From Chromera velia (lineage: Eukaryota; Sar; Chromeraceae), in contig JAHBMJ010001078.1 of NCBI GenBank assembly GCA_018398765.1, forward strand, positions 6,626 through 29,403: a DNA stretch of 22,778 nt. The letters are read 5' to 3'. The translations under genes and the position numbers were made by a program. The notes under the pieces were generated by a model. The model saw only the letters and a program-made list of their open reading frames with translations. It did no database searches and was not told the origin of the DNA. Each line of letters begins with the position of its first letter. Positions within the stretch are counted from its first letter, which is position 1. Positions 9,310 through 19,644 of the stretch are shown in pieces.

Positions 9310-9861
9310 TTCTTCTTTACAATAAATCCGCCTCTGGTCTCTACTCCTTTTCTGCCCTCCCTTGATCTGCTCTCATAGTAACCGACGGCTCTCTGTTCGG
9401 TTTCTTACATCTGCTCTCATTTAATCCACAAGGCGAAAGCAGTGCTCTGTCTGTTAAATATAGCGAGTCTATTAGCGACCACAAACTCTGTATAAATAAT
9501 TCTTGTATTCGATGTGTTGATGACTTCATGTATAGACTTTCTTTATGTGCTAACTGGCTGGATGAAAGAGAATTCCTGCACTGCCTGGCTGAGCTGAAAT
9601 CCATTAATTCAACTGATTGTAACTGTCCACTCCCCGGTGCAAGTACATCTGAACTCTTTATCCATAATATTATTCAATCGCTTCTACGCTCACATCCGGC
9701 CTGTCTCTTTGATGTCTGTCTCCCAATTCTAGAAAGTGATTAACTAATCAACTCTACCGGCGACTTAACAAACAACAATGATGCATGTATGTGCCGCCCG
9801 GGAGCTTAGCGCTCCAACTGGGGTTAAGCATCCTCTAACTAACTAACTAACTAACTAACTA
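9310..9861 (+). mobile_element. Possible 5'-truncated LINE 3' end with (CTAA)n tail
   Basis: A + strand frame stays open from 9366 to the TAA stop ending about 9743 (126 codons, no start needed). It is Cys-containing (CINNSCIRC, CANW, FLHC) and ends CLPILESD. After the stop, 9795-9832 can fold: GGAGC-TTAGC-GCTCC inside, and GCTTA paired with TAAGC around it. Then (CTAA)n runs to 9861. A short 3' stem-loop followed by a simple-repeat tail is typical of some non-LTR retrotransposons. I do not recognise the protein and cannot find a clear target duplication, so this is a structural guess. Confidence 0.3.
9834..9861. repeat. (CTAA)n microsatellite
   Basis: About seven tandem CTAA/TAAC units directly after the stem-loop described for the possible LINE end. 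Confidence 0.9.
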
Positions 9862-10417
9862 AATATGACTGAACTTAAAATATTTTTTTAAGCATATTTT
9901 TAGATAAAAGATGCCAAATGAGTCTGTTAGCTACCATTTTTAACAAAAGAAGTATTTTATGATTTTTTTGAAAATGGTATACTCTTTATATGTGTAAACA
10001 TATAAACATATGAAGAAACATATATGTATATGTTGGGCCTGCCCGTCGCGCGACCGGGATCAGGGCATGCGCATGAGCGTGGCTCTCATGAATGCGAGGC
10101 CGATCAGGGCCCGCTGTACGCAGTGTTCTATATGCAGCATGTACAGTGAAAGACCCCGGTATGCATGATCCAAGGCCACTCATGCAGACAAAGATATATA
10201 CAGACGTACAGACATGTACAGATGAAAGAACTATGTCACAGGGTGTTAGTGCTTTTGTGTCAATCCACTAGAACAGGGCAAACGAACAGTAGGATCATCT
10301 TTCTATAGTGCTGTCTCTTCGTTTTGTGCCACCTAGTAAGAGCTTCAGAAGCGACTACATCGACCAGGATGTCAACATGTGTGAACTGAGATTTGGAAAG
10401 GTCAGTCACAACTGAGG
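9862..10417. other. Gene-free stretch
   Basis: AT-rich DNA (AATATGACT near the start recalls the AT-rich repeat), then a GC-richer block at 10035-10180 with no recognisable gene or RNA, then ordinary intergenic sequence. Nothing further can be supported. Confidence 0.4.
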
Positions 10418-10995
10418 TTATGGATAGATGGAGTGAGTGAGGGATCGATGGATGTATACATAGAATGATAGAGTGAAGAGGGATGGATGAGTGGATGGAG
10501 TGAGAGAGTGACTGAGGGATGGATGGATAGGTGGATGGATGGATGGATGGAGTGAGAGAGTGGCTGAGGGATGGATGGATAGATGGATGGATGGATGCAT
10601 GGATGCCATTGGATAGATAAATCGATAGATGGATGAAGTGAGTGAGTGAGGGATGGATGGATGGGGTGATGGAGTGAGTGAGGGATGGATTAATTGATAG
10701 AGTGAGTGAGGGATGGATTGATGGAGTGAGTGAGGGATTGATGGATGGAGTGATGGAGTGATGGAGTGATGGAGTGAGGAGGGATGGAGTGATGGAGTGA
10801 TGAGGGATGGATGGATGGATGGATGGATGGATGGATGGATGGATGGATGGATGGATAGGTGGATAGAATGAGGGAGTGACTGAGGGATGGATGGATGGAT
10901 GGATTAATGGATTGATGGATGGAGTGATCGAGTGAGGATGGATGGATGGATGGAGCATGGAGTGATCGAGTGAAGAGGGATGGATGGATGGATAC
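10418..10995. repeat. GGAT/GGAGTGA-rich satellite-like array
   Basis: The + strand is built of GGAT tetranucleotides, longest in the run near 10808-10856, mixed with GGAGTGA and GAGTGAGTGAGG blocks. On the minus strand this gives a long open frame of (I/S)HPS repeats. Open frames arise automatically from a repeat lacking stop codons, so I treat it as non-coding. Confidence 0.85.
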
Positions 10996-11049
10996 ATAAA
11001 GTTTTGCATCCTTGGATTTAAATGCAAAAAAGAGAGAAGTGTTGGGTGA

Positions 11050-11187
11050 AGATACCTGGTTGGCACAGCGCAGTGCCCCAAAAAACTTCCGATCCCTTCT
11101 GTTGATTCTGAGCTCATCGAAGATCTAGATCGAAGATCTGATTCACATGTACAAGAATACCTTTCCCGATTAAGAGTAGAAGAACAC
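11050..11187 (+). CDS. Candidate coding exon, unrecognised
   Basis: A + strand frame opens after a TGA at 11047-11049 and reads [18 protein letters not shown], then [13 protein letters not shown] and SRLRVEEH. It ends at a good donor (CAC|GTACGT at 11188) two codons before a TAG. The residue mix looks protein-like, not like translated repeat. The next acceptor (11376) leads to a frame needing two leftover bases, and this exon leaves none, so the join in the obvious frames does not work. It could be a pseudogene, a transposon fragment or chance. Confidence 0.25.
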
Positions 11188-11376
11188 GTACGTTAGCTTT
11201 CTGTTTTCAGAGCCTCCATTTTTTTTTTTTCCTCACGTCTATATCTCTTGCGCTATCCCTTCTTTATCTACTCCCACCCCCTCCTTTTTTTGCTTATTTT
11301 TGCTACCTGATGATGCAGCTGTTTGTCTATATAGGTTGGCCAGGTTTGTACCTTCATTTTTTTTTTCTCTTTGCAG

Positions 11377-11605
11377 GTGGGCCAAGGTGAAGCCTATAAA
11401 CGCAGGTGTGGAGAAAACATACAAGACGATCAGTCCCCTCAACGAGGCCCTAGAAGTCGTCTTCGGTGATTTATCTAAGCACACAGTCACCAACAAGGCT
11501 GGAAAGAGAGTCACCATGTCAGTCACGTTCCTCCATCACTTTAAGACCTCTTTAAATAACAGAATTAATTTGATACGCGGAAAGAGAGGCATGAAGGGCC
11601 GCTGA
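11377..11605 (+). CDS. Candidate 3' exon, unrecognised, with a likely downstream frame break
   Basis: A strong acceptor (long T tract, CTCTTTGCAG) precedes a frame reading WAKVKPINAGVEKTYKTI, then NEALEVVFGDLSKHTV and NKAGKRV, stopping at TGA 11603-11605. One base out of phase, the sequence from 11595 stays open to about 11801. That part is Ala/Glu-rich (EEATARVAAAEAAAIG), then acidic (QEEDAEIEDVQDEKGDG), then Gly/Arg/His-rich. One frameshift would join them into one C-terminus. I recognise no family. It may be a decayed gene or transposon piece. Confidence 0.3.
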
Positions 11606-11805
11606 AGAGGCCACTGCTAGGGTAGCCGCTGCTGAGGCCGCTGCTATAGGCAGGAGGGGGAGAGTGCAGGAAGAGGATGCCGAAATAGAAGATGTTCAGG
11701 ATGAGAAGGGGGACGGAAGGTACCACTCCAAGAAAGGTTGGCCCACTGGCAACCATTGGAGGGGGCGAAGAGGTCATCCCCCTCCTCATTATCATGGTTA
11801 AAATA

Positions 11806-12258
11806 AGATAGAATTTCATAAAAATGATATTCATTATTTACTTAATATTTTATTTTATATGCTCTAAGTTGGTGCGCTAGATGAATTAAAAGCTCTAGTC
11901 TTTGTAAATTGCCCTAGAAACGTCCTAAAACTTATAATTCTTTCATAAAAAAATGATTTTTAAAATATGACTAAATATGAGGAAAATTAGTTATAAAATT
12001 CACTGGAAAAAAAAAAAATGACAAAATTAAATATGACAATTCACTAGTTTTTTTTTACCATTTTTTTTTCTCATAAAATATATTAATTGAATGAATGGGA
12101 GTTAGTTCATTCAACTTGTGAGTGTTTGTAAACTTCTGTAGCATTTTTTGTTTATCTATGTACAATATATTAAAAAAATATAAACTCATAAAAAAAAAGT
12201 AAAATATGACTAAAATATGAATTTTTTGTAATATTTTATAATATTTAGTCATATTTAC
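11806..12258. repeat. AT-rich dispersed repeat, copy 2 (part left of the Ty3/gypsy insertion)
   Basis: Very AT-rich, with several AATATGACTAAATAT-like motifs and long T/A runs. Read on the minus strand, its last 80 bases resemble copy 1 (TAAATATGACTAAATATTA, then TATTTTA and ATATGA). It ends in the TTTAC target duplication, and the other half of the copy continues after 18846. The left boundary is uncertain. Confidence 0.45.
12254..12258. repeat. Target site duplication TTTAC, left
   Basis: TTTAC immediately before the left LTR is repeated at 18847-18851, immediately after the right LTR. Five bases is the usual size for LTR elements of this class. Confidence 0.85.
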
Positions 12259-12758
12259 TGATGAATCCGCTAGTAGGCAAGCTAGCGAGCTATATAGGGC
12301 TCTATATACACACAACTTACTTGCTAGCTTACTTAAGTCTACTTCGGTACTCGTCTGTTGGGTCTTTTATCGTCACTTCGAGTCTTTCTGGTAAGACCCT
12401 TTCTGTATGGCTTATCAAGTAATTCTGGCTTCACATGTATGCACGTCTGTATCGCTTTCCAAGTGAATTCAGATACATACATGGATTCAACGTCACATCT
12501 GTTTCCATCTTTCCATCTCTGTATGTTCACGCTTTATACTTCTTTCTGATACTGAGATCAGTCCCACTTCTGTTGTTATCTGTTGTTGATGTGTTGCTTT
12601 GACAGTGTTGCTGCAACTATGTTGTTTGCACCGTTAAGACTACCGCACGCCTGACGCACGCTCGGCGGGCCATCCGTTCTGTGGGTCCGCTCCCGCGGCC
12701 GCGCGCGCGCCTGGCCCATCCCACGGCCCGTCGCTGCTTTCTGAATTAGGGTACAACA
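12259..12758 (-). repeat. Ty3/gypsy 3' LTR (500 bp)
   Basis: Matches the right LTR along its length. Plus-strand ends are TGATGAATCC and GGTACAACA. Differences from the 5' LTR include a short insertion around 12322-12335 (an extra GCTAGCTTACTTAAG-like segment), an extra CCATCT near 12510, and scattered transitions. A GC-rich block at 12680-12735 (CCGCGGCCGCGCGCGCGCC) is shared by both LTRs. Confidence 0.93.
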
Positions 12759-12775
12759 ACCACTCCCCCCCCTAA
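12759..12775 (-). other. Polypurine tract of the Ty3/gypsy element
   Basis: On the minus strand TTAGGGGGGGGAGTGGT lies directly before the TG of the 3' LTR, the expected place for the plus-strand primer. Confidence 0.8.
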
Positions 12776-12927
12776 CTCTGCTCGTCCTCGAGCAGATCCT
12801 GAAAAGAAAAAGACACAAGTTAACATGACATAAACCACTTGACCCTCGGGCCTCCTGATATCCTGCCAGGTCTGCCAATTCATTAATGGACATCAACGCA
12901 ACAGGGGAATGAAATGACCAAGCGAAA

Positions 12928-13473
12928 TTAATTGACTTGATGCATGACTCTTTCTCTCTCCTTCTCAAAATCCCGAACAAGATCAGGGGCCTCCACCTGC
13001 TCTTCTGGCATCCATGCGAAGGTACCGTTGTCGAACGAGACCCGGTACTCTTCCGTTCCTTCTTTTTCTCGAATAGCCAGAATGTGGGTGGGCTGAGATT
13101 TCCCTCTTTTCTTGTTTCCAGCACTGCTTTCTTTCACTTCTTCTTTCTCCACCTCCAATTCATCCCCCAATCCTAATTCTTCCAAAAGGTCGTCCTTATC
13201 GGGGTCTTCTCTGACCTGAAAAGATGACTTGGGGGTGCCTGGGGGAATTCTCTCTCCCCTTTCCTTCTCAACGGCTGACGCCCTTTCCTCAGTTTCTCTC
13301 TCTATTCTCTTCGCCGGCTGCCACAACATCAAACGATCCGTGCTAATGACGTCTCTCTCTTTTCCTCCCAAAGAGCGAATGACAACAACATGTGGTCGGT
13401 CGTAAAGAACTGTAACCACCACGAATGTCTGCCCCTCTTCAAATTTTATTGCAAATTTCGGCTGTTTTCCCAA
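12928..13473 (-). pseudogene. Ty3/gypsy integrase C-terminus with chromodomain-like tail
   Basis: Minus-strand frame shared with RNase H and the integrase core. It starts with LGKQPKFAIKFEEGQTF and LYDRPHVVVIRS, a beta-rich integrase C-terminal segment. A Glu/Lys-rich linker follows, then THILAIREKEGTEEYRVSF and AWMPEEQVEAPDLVRDFEKE. The order (short strand, xYxVxF, aromatic-MPEEQV, final helix) fits a chromodomain, which in chromoviruses helps steer insertion to certain chromatin. It ends in a stop at about 12928. The chromodomain call is by pattern only. Confidence 0.65.
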
Positions 13474-13695
13474 ATTCGGCGTCGGCTTTCAGAGAAGTAC
13501 ACGATCCCCTAGACGGAATTTCTTTGTCATCTGAGGGGGATTCCTACGCTCTCTTGCCTGCCTTTCCCTTTCTGCCCTTCCCTTTGCCCTGTGAACTCTC
13601 TCAATCCTTTGCTGCCTGATAAATCCTGCATACTCGTCATAACAGATAGGCGGTGCTCTTGCGCCTTCGGGAACGGGCGTGACCCGAAGAATGCT

Positions 13696-14229
13696 CTAAG
13701 GGTCATGCGCAAACACAAGATCAAAGGGAGAGTACCCTGTCTCTACATGTTCCGTCGTTCTGTAAGAGGCTAGGAAGGGCTGTAGATATAAGTCCCAATC
13801 CCCCCTCTCTTCATCAACCTGTTTCCCTAACCCTTGCACCAAGGTTTGGTTGAATCTCTCTGGGATCGCATTGCCCTGTGGGTGGTAGCTGGTGGTGGTC
13901 AAGTAACGGGCTTTTACCAGCTTGAGCAACTCTTACACAATCTCTGCAAGAAAATTCATTCCTCGGTCAGAAACAAGGGTCTCAATAAATGCATACTAAC
14001 AGATGATTTCTTCAAAGAAGATCTTCGCCACCTTCCAAACGGGGACCTCAAGCAATGCAAATACCTCAGACCACCAGGTCAAAGCGCACGTGATGATAAG
14101 CATGAATCGCTTCCCCCTCCTAGACATCGGAACGGGGCCGACCACATCGATGCCGACTCGCTGGAATGGTCGGGAGGGAACGGGAAGAGTCTATGGGTTT
14201 CGGCTCTTCGGCTGATTCCTTCTCTCTTG
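13696..14229 (-). pseudogene. Ty3/gypsy integrase catalytic core (DD35E)
   Basis: The core joins retrotransposon cDNA to host DNA. In one frame, with interrupting stops, it reads VGIDVVGP (first Asp, codon 14146-14148), ALTWWSEVFAL, TLVSDRGMNF (second Asp, 13966-13968), TTSYHPQGNAIPERFNQTL (Glu, 13858-13860), then YLQPFLASYRTTEH and GYSPFDLVF. There are 35 residues between the second Asp and the Glu, the canonical DD35E spacing. The catalytic triad survives, but the frame carries stops (for example between the two Asp and after FAHDP), so the protein cannot be made intact. Confidence 0.88.
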
Positions 14230-15240
14230 ACACGGTCAGCACTTGTACACCCACTCACGTGCGTCTTTTCTCAAACGGGGCCACCAGAATTGAGCGAGGA
14301 GTCACTGAGAAAGTCTCTTGACTGCTGGGTGCCCGCCTATTAGGTGGTCATGATATATGGTCAGGATGGTGTCCCTCAACGCCAGAGGGACATACAGCTG
14401 CTCAGCCCCCCCCTTTTCATATTGATAGAGGAGCCCGTCCCTGACATCAAACGAATTCTCCTGCACCATCACATTTTTATATCGGCTCGTCTCCACTAGG
14501 AGCGTTCCTTCCTGCAAATACCTGAACAGATCAGAGACAAAGGGATCAGAGGGAAGCGCAGCCTTTACTTTGTCCAAAAAGGGAACTGCCGCTGCCAGAG
14601 GGCTGACGCCCCCTACCTCTACCCCTGCAATCGATGCCTCCAGACCTGATCGAATCGGGATGCTTCTATCTACGGGGAGGTTGCAATGCCTGCAGAAAGG
14701 GGCTCCTGTATCCACACTGTGCTCTGCAGGAAGCGGTATGCGCGAAAGGGAATCGGCATCTGCATGGGCTTTTCCATCCTTATAAAAAAATTTCGGTGTA
14801 TACTCCTGCAAAGCCCGAGCCCATTTCCCCACTCTCTCATTCGCCAGTTTGTTCTTCTCCATCGCTAGGTTCGGCTTGTGATCTGTTTGGACAAACACTA
14901 CGCTGCCCAGCAGGTAGTGCCTCCACTGTTGGCAGCAGTAGACTATTGCCAACGCCTCCCTCTCATGTGCTCCGTACTTTGGTTCTACCCCCACAAGCGC
15001 CCTGCTTGCATACGCTACCACTCTCTCTTTTCCATCCCTCACCTGCATAAGAACCTCCCCGATGGATACCTGACTAGCGTCCGGCTTTACGATGAATGAA
15101 GAACGCACGTCGGGGAAGGTCATAATCAGAGGCTCGGTGAGTCTCCGACGTAGGTCCTGAAAGGCTTCGTCTGCTGCTGCTATCCACTGGAATGGGATGG
15201 GCTTCTTGTCTTTGTTATGTGTCTTCAATAACTGTATCAA
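14230..15240 (-). pseudogene. Ty3/gypsy RNase H and integrase HHCC zinc finger
   Basis: Begins with the RT connection (IQLLKTHNKDKKP, FQWIAAADEAFQDLRRRL). RNase H follows: FIVKPDASQVSIGEVLMQ (first acidic residue), VVAYASRAL, KYGAHEREALAIVYCCQQWR (Glu), VFVQTDHKPN (Asp) and KAHADADSLSRIP (final Asp). Then come LYVPLALRD and the integrase zinc finger: HDHLIGGHP, a stop at about 14302, and WVYKC-stop-PCQERR at 14230-14241. The finger's Cys pair is split by TGA. RNase H removes the RNA strand during reverse transcription. The catalytic residues look conserved. Confidence 0.88.
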
Positions 15241-16111
<871 letters not shown>

Positions 16112-17329
16112 TTACTCTAAAACCTGCACATAATCTCCTTTCCACTCCTTCGGCACTTCTTCCAGAACCTTCTCGAGATTGACTTTCGGAAGGTTGGTCT
16201 GCAAGGGAGAAGAAGGAGGACAATTGAGCGCAGTACCTAAACTCATGTCATTGGAAGAGAGGCGAGCAGAGGGAGCAACTGACCGAGGGTGTGACGGGGC
16301 CTGCTCCCCGGACCATTTCTCAGACGGTTTTCCCGGAGACATACGTTCACAACTCCTCAATCCCTCAGTCATAGTCGTCGTCTTTGCTCCTAGATGGTCT
16401 AATGCTTTTGTGACTGCAGAGACCGCAGCAATGTGGGCTGCCGACTCTGCAAATAAAAGGACTGTCTTCGGTCCTACTGTGAGTTTGACTCGGGAAATGT
16501 TGGTGACTTCAATGACTGCCATCCCTCCACACACCACTGCCAACTGTTCTGGAACTGCCAATCCCGGATGGGCGCGGGAAAAATTCTTTCTGACCATCAC
16601 TTCTGCCCCTTCGGGGGCATCCACAGAGACTCTCATCAACGTTTGGTGCCAATGGGGCACACGAGTCCGCTTCAATGCGGAGACTACGGTTGGATGGAGA
16701 CCGTCATCATAAAATACTTCAAATTCTGGGAGACCTTCCACATAGATTTTCTCATTGCGAGAGTAGTAGAAGATCTCCAGTACCCTTGCCCAAAGGAAAT
16801 CCATCCCCAAAATCAACTCATACCCTGAATTCTCTGTGACCAGCATAGGGTGCCCCACCGGTTTGGAAGGGTCGGTGGGGTATGCAATCTGTATGTCCAT
16901 CTCCCCCATTGTCGAAACCCCTTGATTTCCTACATCCACCAAACCCAGAGAGGCTGCTCGTATCTCCCCTTTTCCCCTGCTTGCTACTGCTATATCAACT
17001 GAACTGACTTGTGCACCTGTGTCAATCAAACCTGTCATAACATGCCCAGAAATCAATACAGAGACCCATGGCTTCGGGGCAGCTTTCACTCCTTCGCTTT
17101 TTATAGCAGAGCCGTTCGGAGCAAGAGACGGCCTGCGGGGTTTGTCTACCTCCTCCCTCTCCCCTTCACCCCGCACAGCACCAGCTGACACACGAGCTGG
17201 TGCGGGACTTCGAGGACACACAGGGGTGCTGCGAACAGGGGGGAAAGGAGGCGACTTCACACTTAGGGCAGCCAGACCAGCCTCTAAGACCGGCCGCCCT
17301 GCCCGTTTCCCGATGGGCAATCCACTTTC
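16112..17329 (-). pseudogene. Ty3/gypsy aspartic protease and linker
   Basis: Long minus-strand frame of about 400 codons. A Pro/Arg-rich linker comes first, then [20 protein letters not shown] with the active-site Asp at 17021-17023 (DTGA). About 70 residues later comes [10 protein letters not shown], the hydrophobic-Gly-x-Asp flap partner seen in retropepsins. The dimeric enzyme cuts the Gag-Pol polyprotein. The frame continues another 200 residues into the approach to RT and stops at 16112-16114. It is separated from the Gag frame by a single in-frame TAG at 17330-17332. Confidence 0.85.
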
Positions 17330-18303
17330 CTAGCCACAAATGCCACACCCCCAGTAGTTCTGATGACCGACTGTCCCCCACCCTAGTGGTTTGCTGCGGA
17401 GTCCTCTGCGGTCGTTCCTTCCGGCTGCAGGCGGTGCGGACTGGCCAGAGTACTGGGATCTGTGGGAGTTGTTGTAGCTTGGCTGTTGCTGGAGAGGGCG
17501 GTAGGAGCCTCTGTTACTATTTTGGAGTTGCTGTCTGAGAGCCACGATCTCTGTTCTCAACTGGTCGACTGCTGTTCGGCTGTAGTGAGGCTGGGTTTGG
17601 AAATTAGGTGTCTGGGGTCCTTCCTGTTTGCCCTTGGATGCCTGCATGGCTGCGAATTTTGCGAGTCCTTTCTCCTTGCTGATCTGCTTGTACAGGAACC
17701 TCACTCGGGTGATCAGTCAGGCCCAGTCGTTGATTAGCGGTTCGGATATCAATCGCAAGTTGAGGTCTTCGTAAAGGGTCCCAATGAAGGGAATGATGCA
17801 TGCTTTTGTTTCATGGCCGGGGCTAGCCTTTCGATACTCTGCAAGGAAATGATCGAGGTGTTGATCGAAATCGCCTCCGGGGGAGAGAGGCGATAGCTTC
17901 CGAGACTATAGACCGCCTGTGTTTGTTCTTGGGGTGTGGGTCGGAATTTTTGGAGGAAAGAAGCCTCCAGTGCTGCCTCATTTGCACACAAGTTTCCTTT
18001 CTCTTTCAACCAATCCGTGAAAAGGTCCCCCACCCCATGCCTCTGCACCAGAATCTTGAGTTCCTCAATATTTAAGTTTCTATAGGTGTACTTAGCCTTG
18101 AAGAGGGTCCACTAAGTGTCTGTATCGTACTTCTTCAGGTCAAAGGGGTCGCAGATCAGCCGGACATCCAGAGTCTTCAGCTTTGCCAAATCGACCGGCA
18201 TGTTGTTGAGGTGGTCGAATAGGCCTGCAAGTGGAGCGTGTTCAGCTTCTTCTATGTTGGCAGAAAAGGAAGGATTGAGAAAGCTCCTTCTCAAACGAAG
18301 CAA
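17330..18303 (-). pseudogene. Ty3/gypsy Gag
   Basis: Structural protein of the virus-like particle. The first part reads LAKLKTLDVRLICDPFDLKK, a TAG at about 18112, then WTLFKAKYTYRNLNIEEL, DLFTDWLKEKGNLCANE and LQKFRPTPQEQTQAVYSLG. After a one-base shift near 17860 it continues FDQHLDHFLAEYRKASPGHE, IGTLYEDLNLRLISEPLIND, a TGA, then FLYKQISKEKGLAKFAAMQA. The Gln/Ser/Tyr-rich tail ends CGICG near 17335, perhaps a worn zinc knuckle. The D..TDWL..LxxxF pattern and the short Gag-to-protease distance fit a retrotransposon Gag. No clear ATG lies between the 5' LTR and this frame. Confidence 0.75.
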
Positions 18304-18368
18304 ACCAAGAATGGCGCGAAAAGGAAAGGGTACAGAGGTCCCTCAAATCGGAAATGCTCTGCTGCTAC

Positions 18369-18846
18369 TGATGGATCCGCTAGTGGGCAAGCTAGCGAGC
18401 TATACGGGGCTCTACATACACACAACTTACTTGACTCTACTTCGGTACTCGTCTGTCGGGACCTTCATCGTCACTTCGAGTCTTTCTGGTAAGACCCTTT
18501 CTGTATGGCTTGTCAAGTAATTCTGGCTTCGTGTGTATGCACGTCTGTATCGCTTTCCAAGTAAATTCAGATACATACATGGATTCAACGTCACGTCTGT
18601 TTCTATCTTTATATGTTCACGCTTTATGCTTCTTTCTGATACTGAGATCAGTCCCACTTTTGTTGCCATTTGTTGTTAATGTGTTGCTTTGACAGTGTTG
18701 CTGCAACTGTTGTTTGGACCGTTAAGACTGCTGCACGCCTGACGCACGCTCGGCGGGCCGTCCATTCTGTGGGTCCGCTCCCGCGGCCGCGCGCGCGCCT
18801 GGCCCATCCCACGGCCCGTCGCCGCTTTCTGAATTAGGGCACAACA
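18369..18846 (-). repeat. Ty3/gypsy 5' LTR (478 bp)
   Basis: The element is on the minus strand, so this is the promoter LTR. Plus-strand ends are TGATGGATCC and GGCACAACA. It shares the TAGC-rich start, the TCGTCACTTCGAGTCTTTC segment and the GC-rich CCGCGGCCGC block with the 3' LTR. Confidence 0.93.
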
Positions 18847-18851
18847 TTTAC
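18847..18851. repeat. Target site duplication TTTAC, right
   Basis: Pairs with 12254-12258 on the other side of the element. Confidence 0.85.
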
Positions 18852-19137
18852 TAAAAGTTTTATAGGGAAAAGATTGCATCAGATCGAAAAACTTGAGAAT
18901 GCAACACAGAATTCTGAACTTTTGACCGAATTACAAATTCTGTAATTCGTGATTACAAAATTTGTAATCTCACTTAAACTTGATCATCAGTTTCCTTAGC
19001 TTATCCAGCTTCCCAATCTAGCTTAACACTTGACTACTAGTAATCAAACAGGAACTTGAAAGAAACATTCTATTCTACTCTTCCATATACAACGGAATCT
19101 AATTGGTCTTGCGCATAAGTCTTTCAACGATTCTGTG
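18852..19137. repeat. AT-rich dispersed repeat, copy 2 (part right of the insertion), with one palindrome pair
   Basis: Directly after the target duplication, TAAAAGTTTTATAGGG is the reverse complement of the CCCTATAAAACTTTTA motif of copy 1, so the repeat resumes where the element interrupted it. At 18928-18948 and 18951-18969 are two palindromes (GAATTAC...GTAATTC and GATTACA...TGTAATC) like one unit of the 56-bp minisatellite. The rest, to 19137, is unremarkable. Confidence 0.5.
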
Positions 19138-19142
19138 ACTTC
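19138..19142. repeat. Target site duplication ACTTC, left
   Basis: ACTTC before the left LTR recurs at 21334-21338 after the right LTR. Confidence 0.88.
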
Positions 19143-19502
19143 TGTGAATGTGTGTGTGTGGATCGATATAGGGTGATGCATTGTGGTCCGACGAGGGACT
19201 TCTGTGCGTAGAAGGACAACGCCGCCAGCCAGGGCGCGCCTCCGTGGTATGAAGTGAGTGAGGAGCACTTACATGATCAATGCAAGCTCAAATTTGGCAG
19301 GTTGATTTAAAGCTAGCAGAAACGGTTTAAGACAGAAAGGCAAGAGAAAATAGGATAATGCATGTATGACACTACCTCAAGAATGTTGTGTTATGATCAG
19401 GTTCTCGAGGCTGGTAGGGTTATTCTCTATCACTGCTGACTAAGATAGGTGAAAATTCTGAGGGTGGTTGGCACATGCAGTTAGAAGGTGTCCTCCCTCA
19501 CA
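19143..19502 (+). repeat. 5' LTR of the Gag-only element (360 bp)
   Basis: Begins TGTGAATGTG and ends CCTCCCTCACA. By hand alignment it differs from the 3' LTR by about 22 substitutions, nearly all transitions, one 32-bp absence and a 4-bp gain (TGCA near 19475). The length difference is fully explained by these two indels. Confidence 0.93.
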
Positions 19503-19644
19503 ACTAGCCTCACAATTGGTGCTTGCCCTGCGGCGGGCCCAAACCGTCAAGAATCAGAGTTGAAAAAAAGACTCGAGCGTTACCAGAGCTTCATTACGGT
19601 AACGAGTCAACAAAGGAGTCGTATTGTTTTGAGAGTCGAAAAAG

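Noticed and set aside
10260-11117. 285-codon minus-strand frame rich in His-Pro-Ser-Ile repeats
   Set aside because: It is the translation of the GGAT/GGAGTGA array. The repeat lacks stops in this frame, and the non-repeat ends show no domain.
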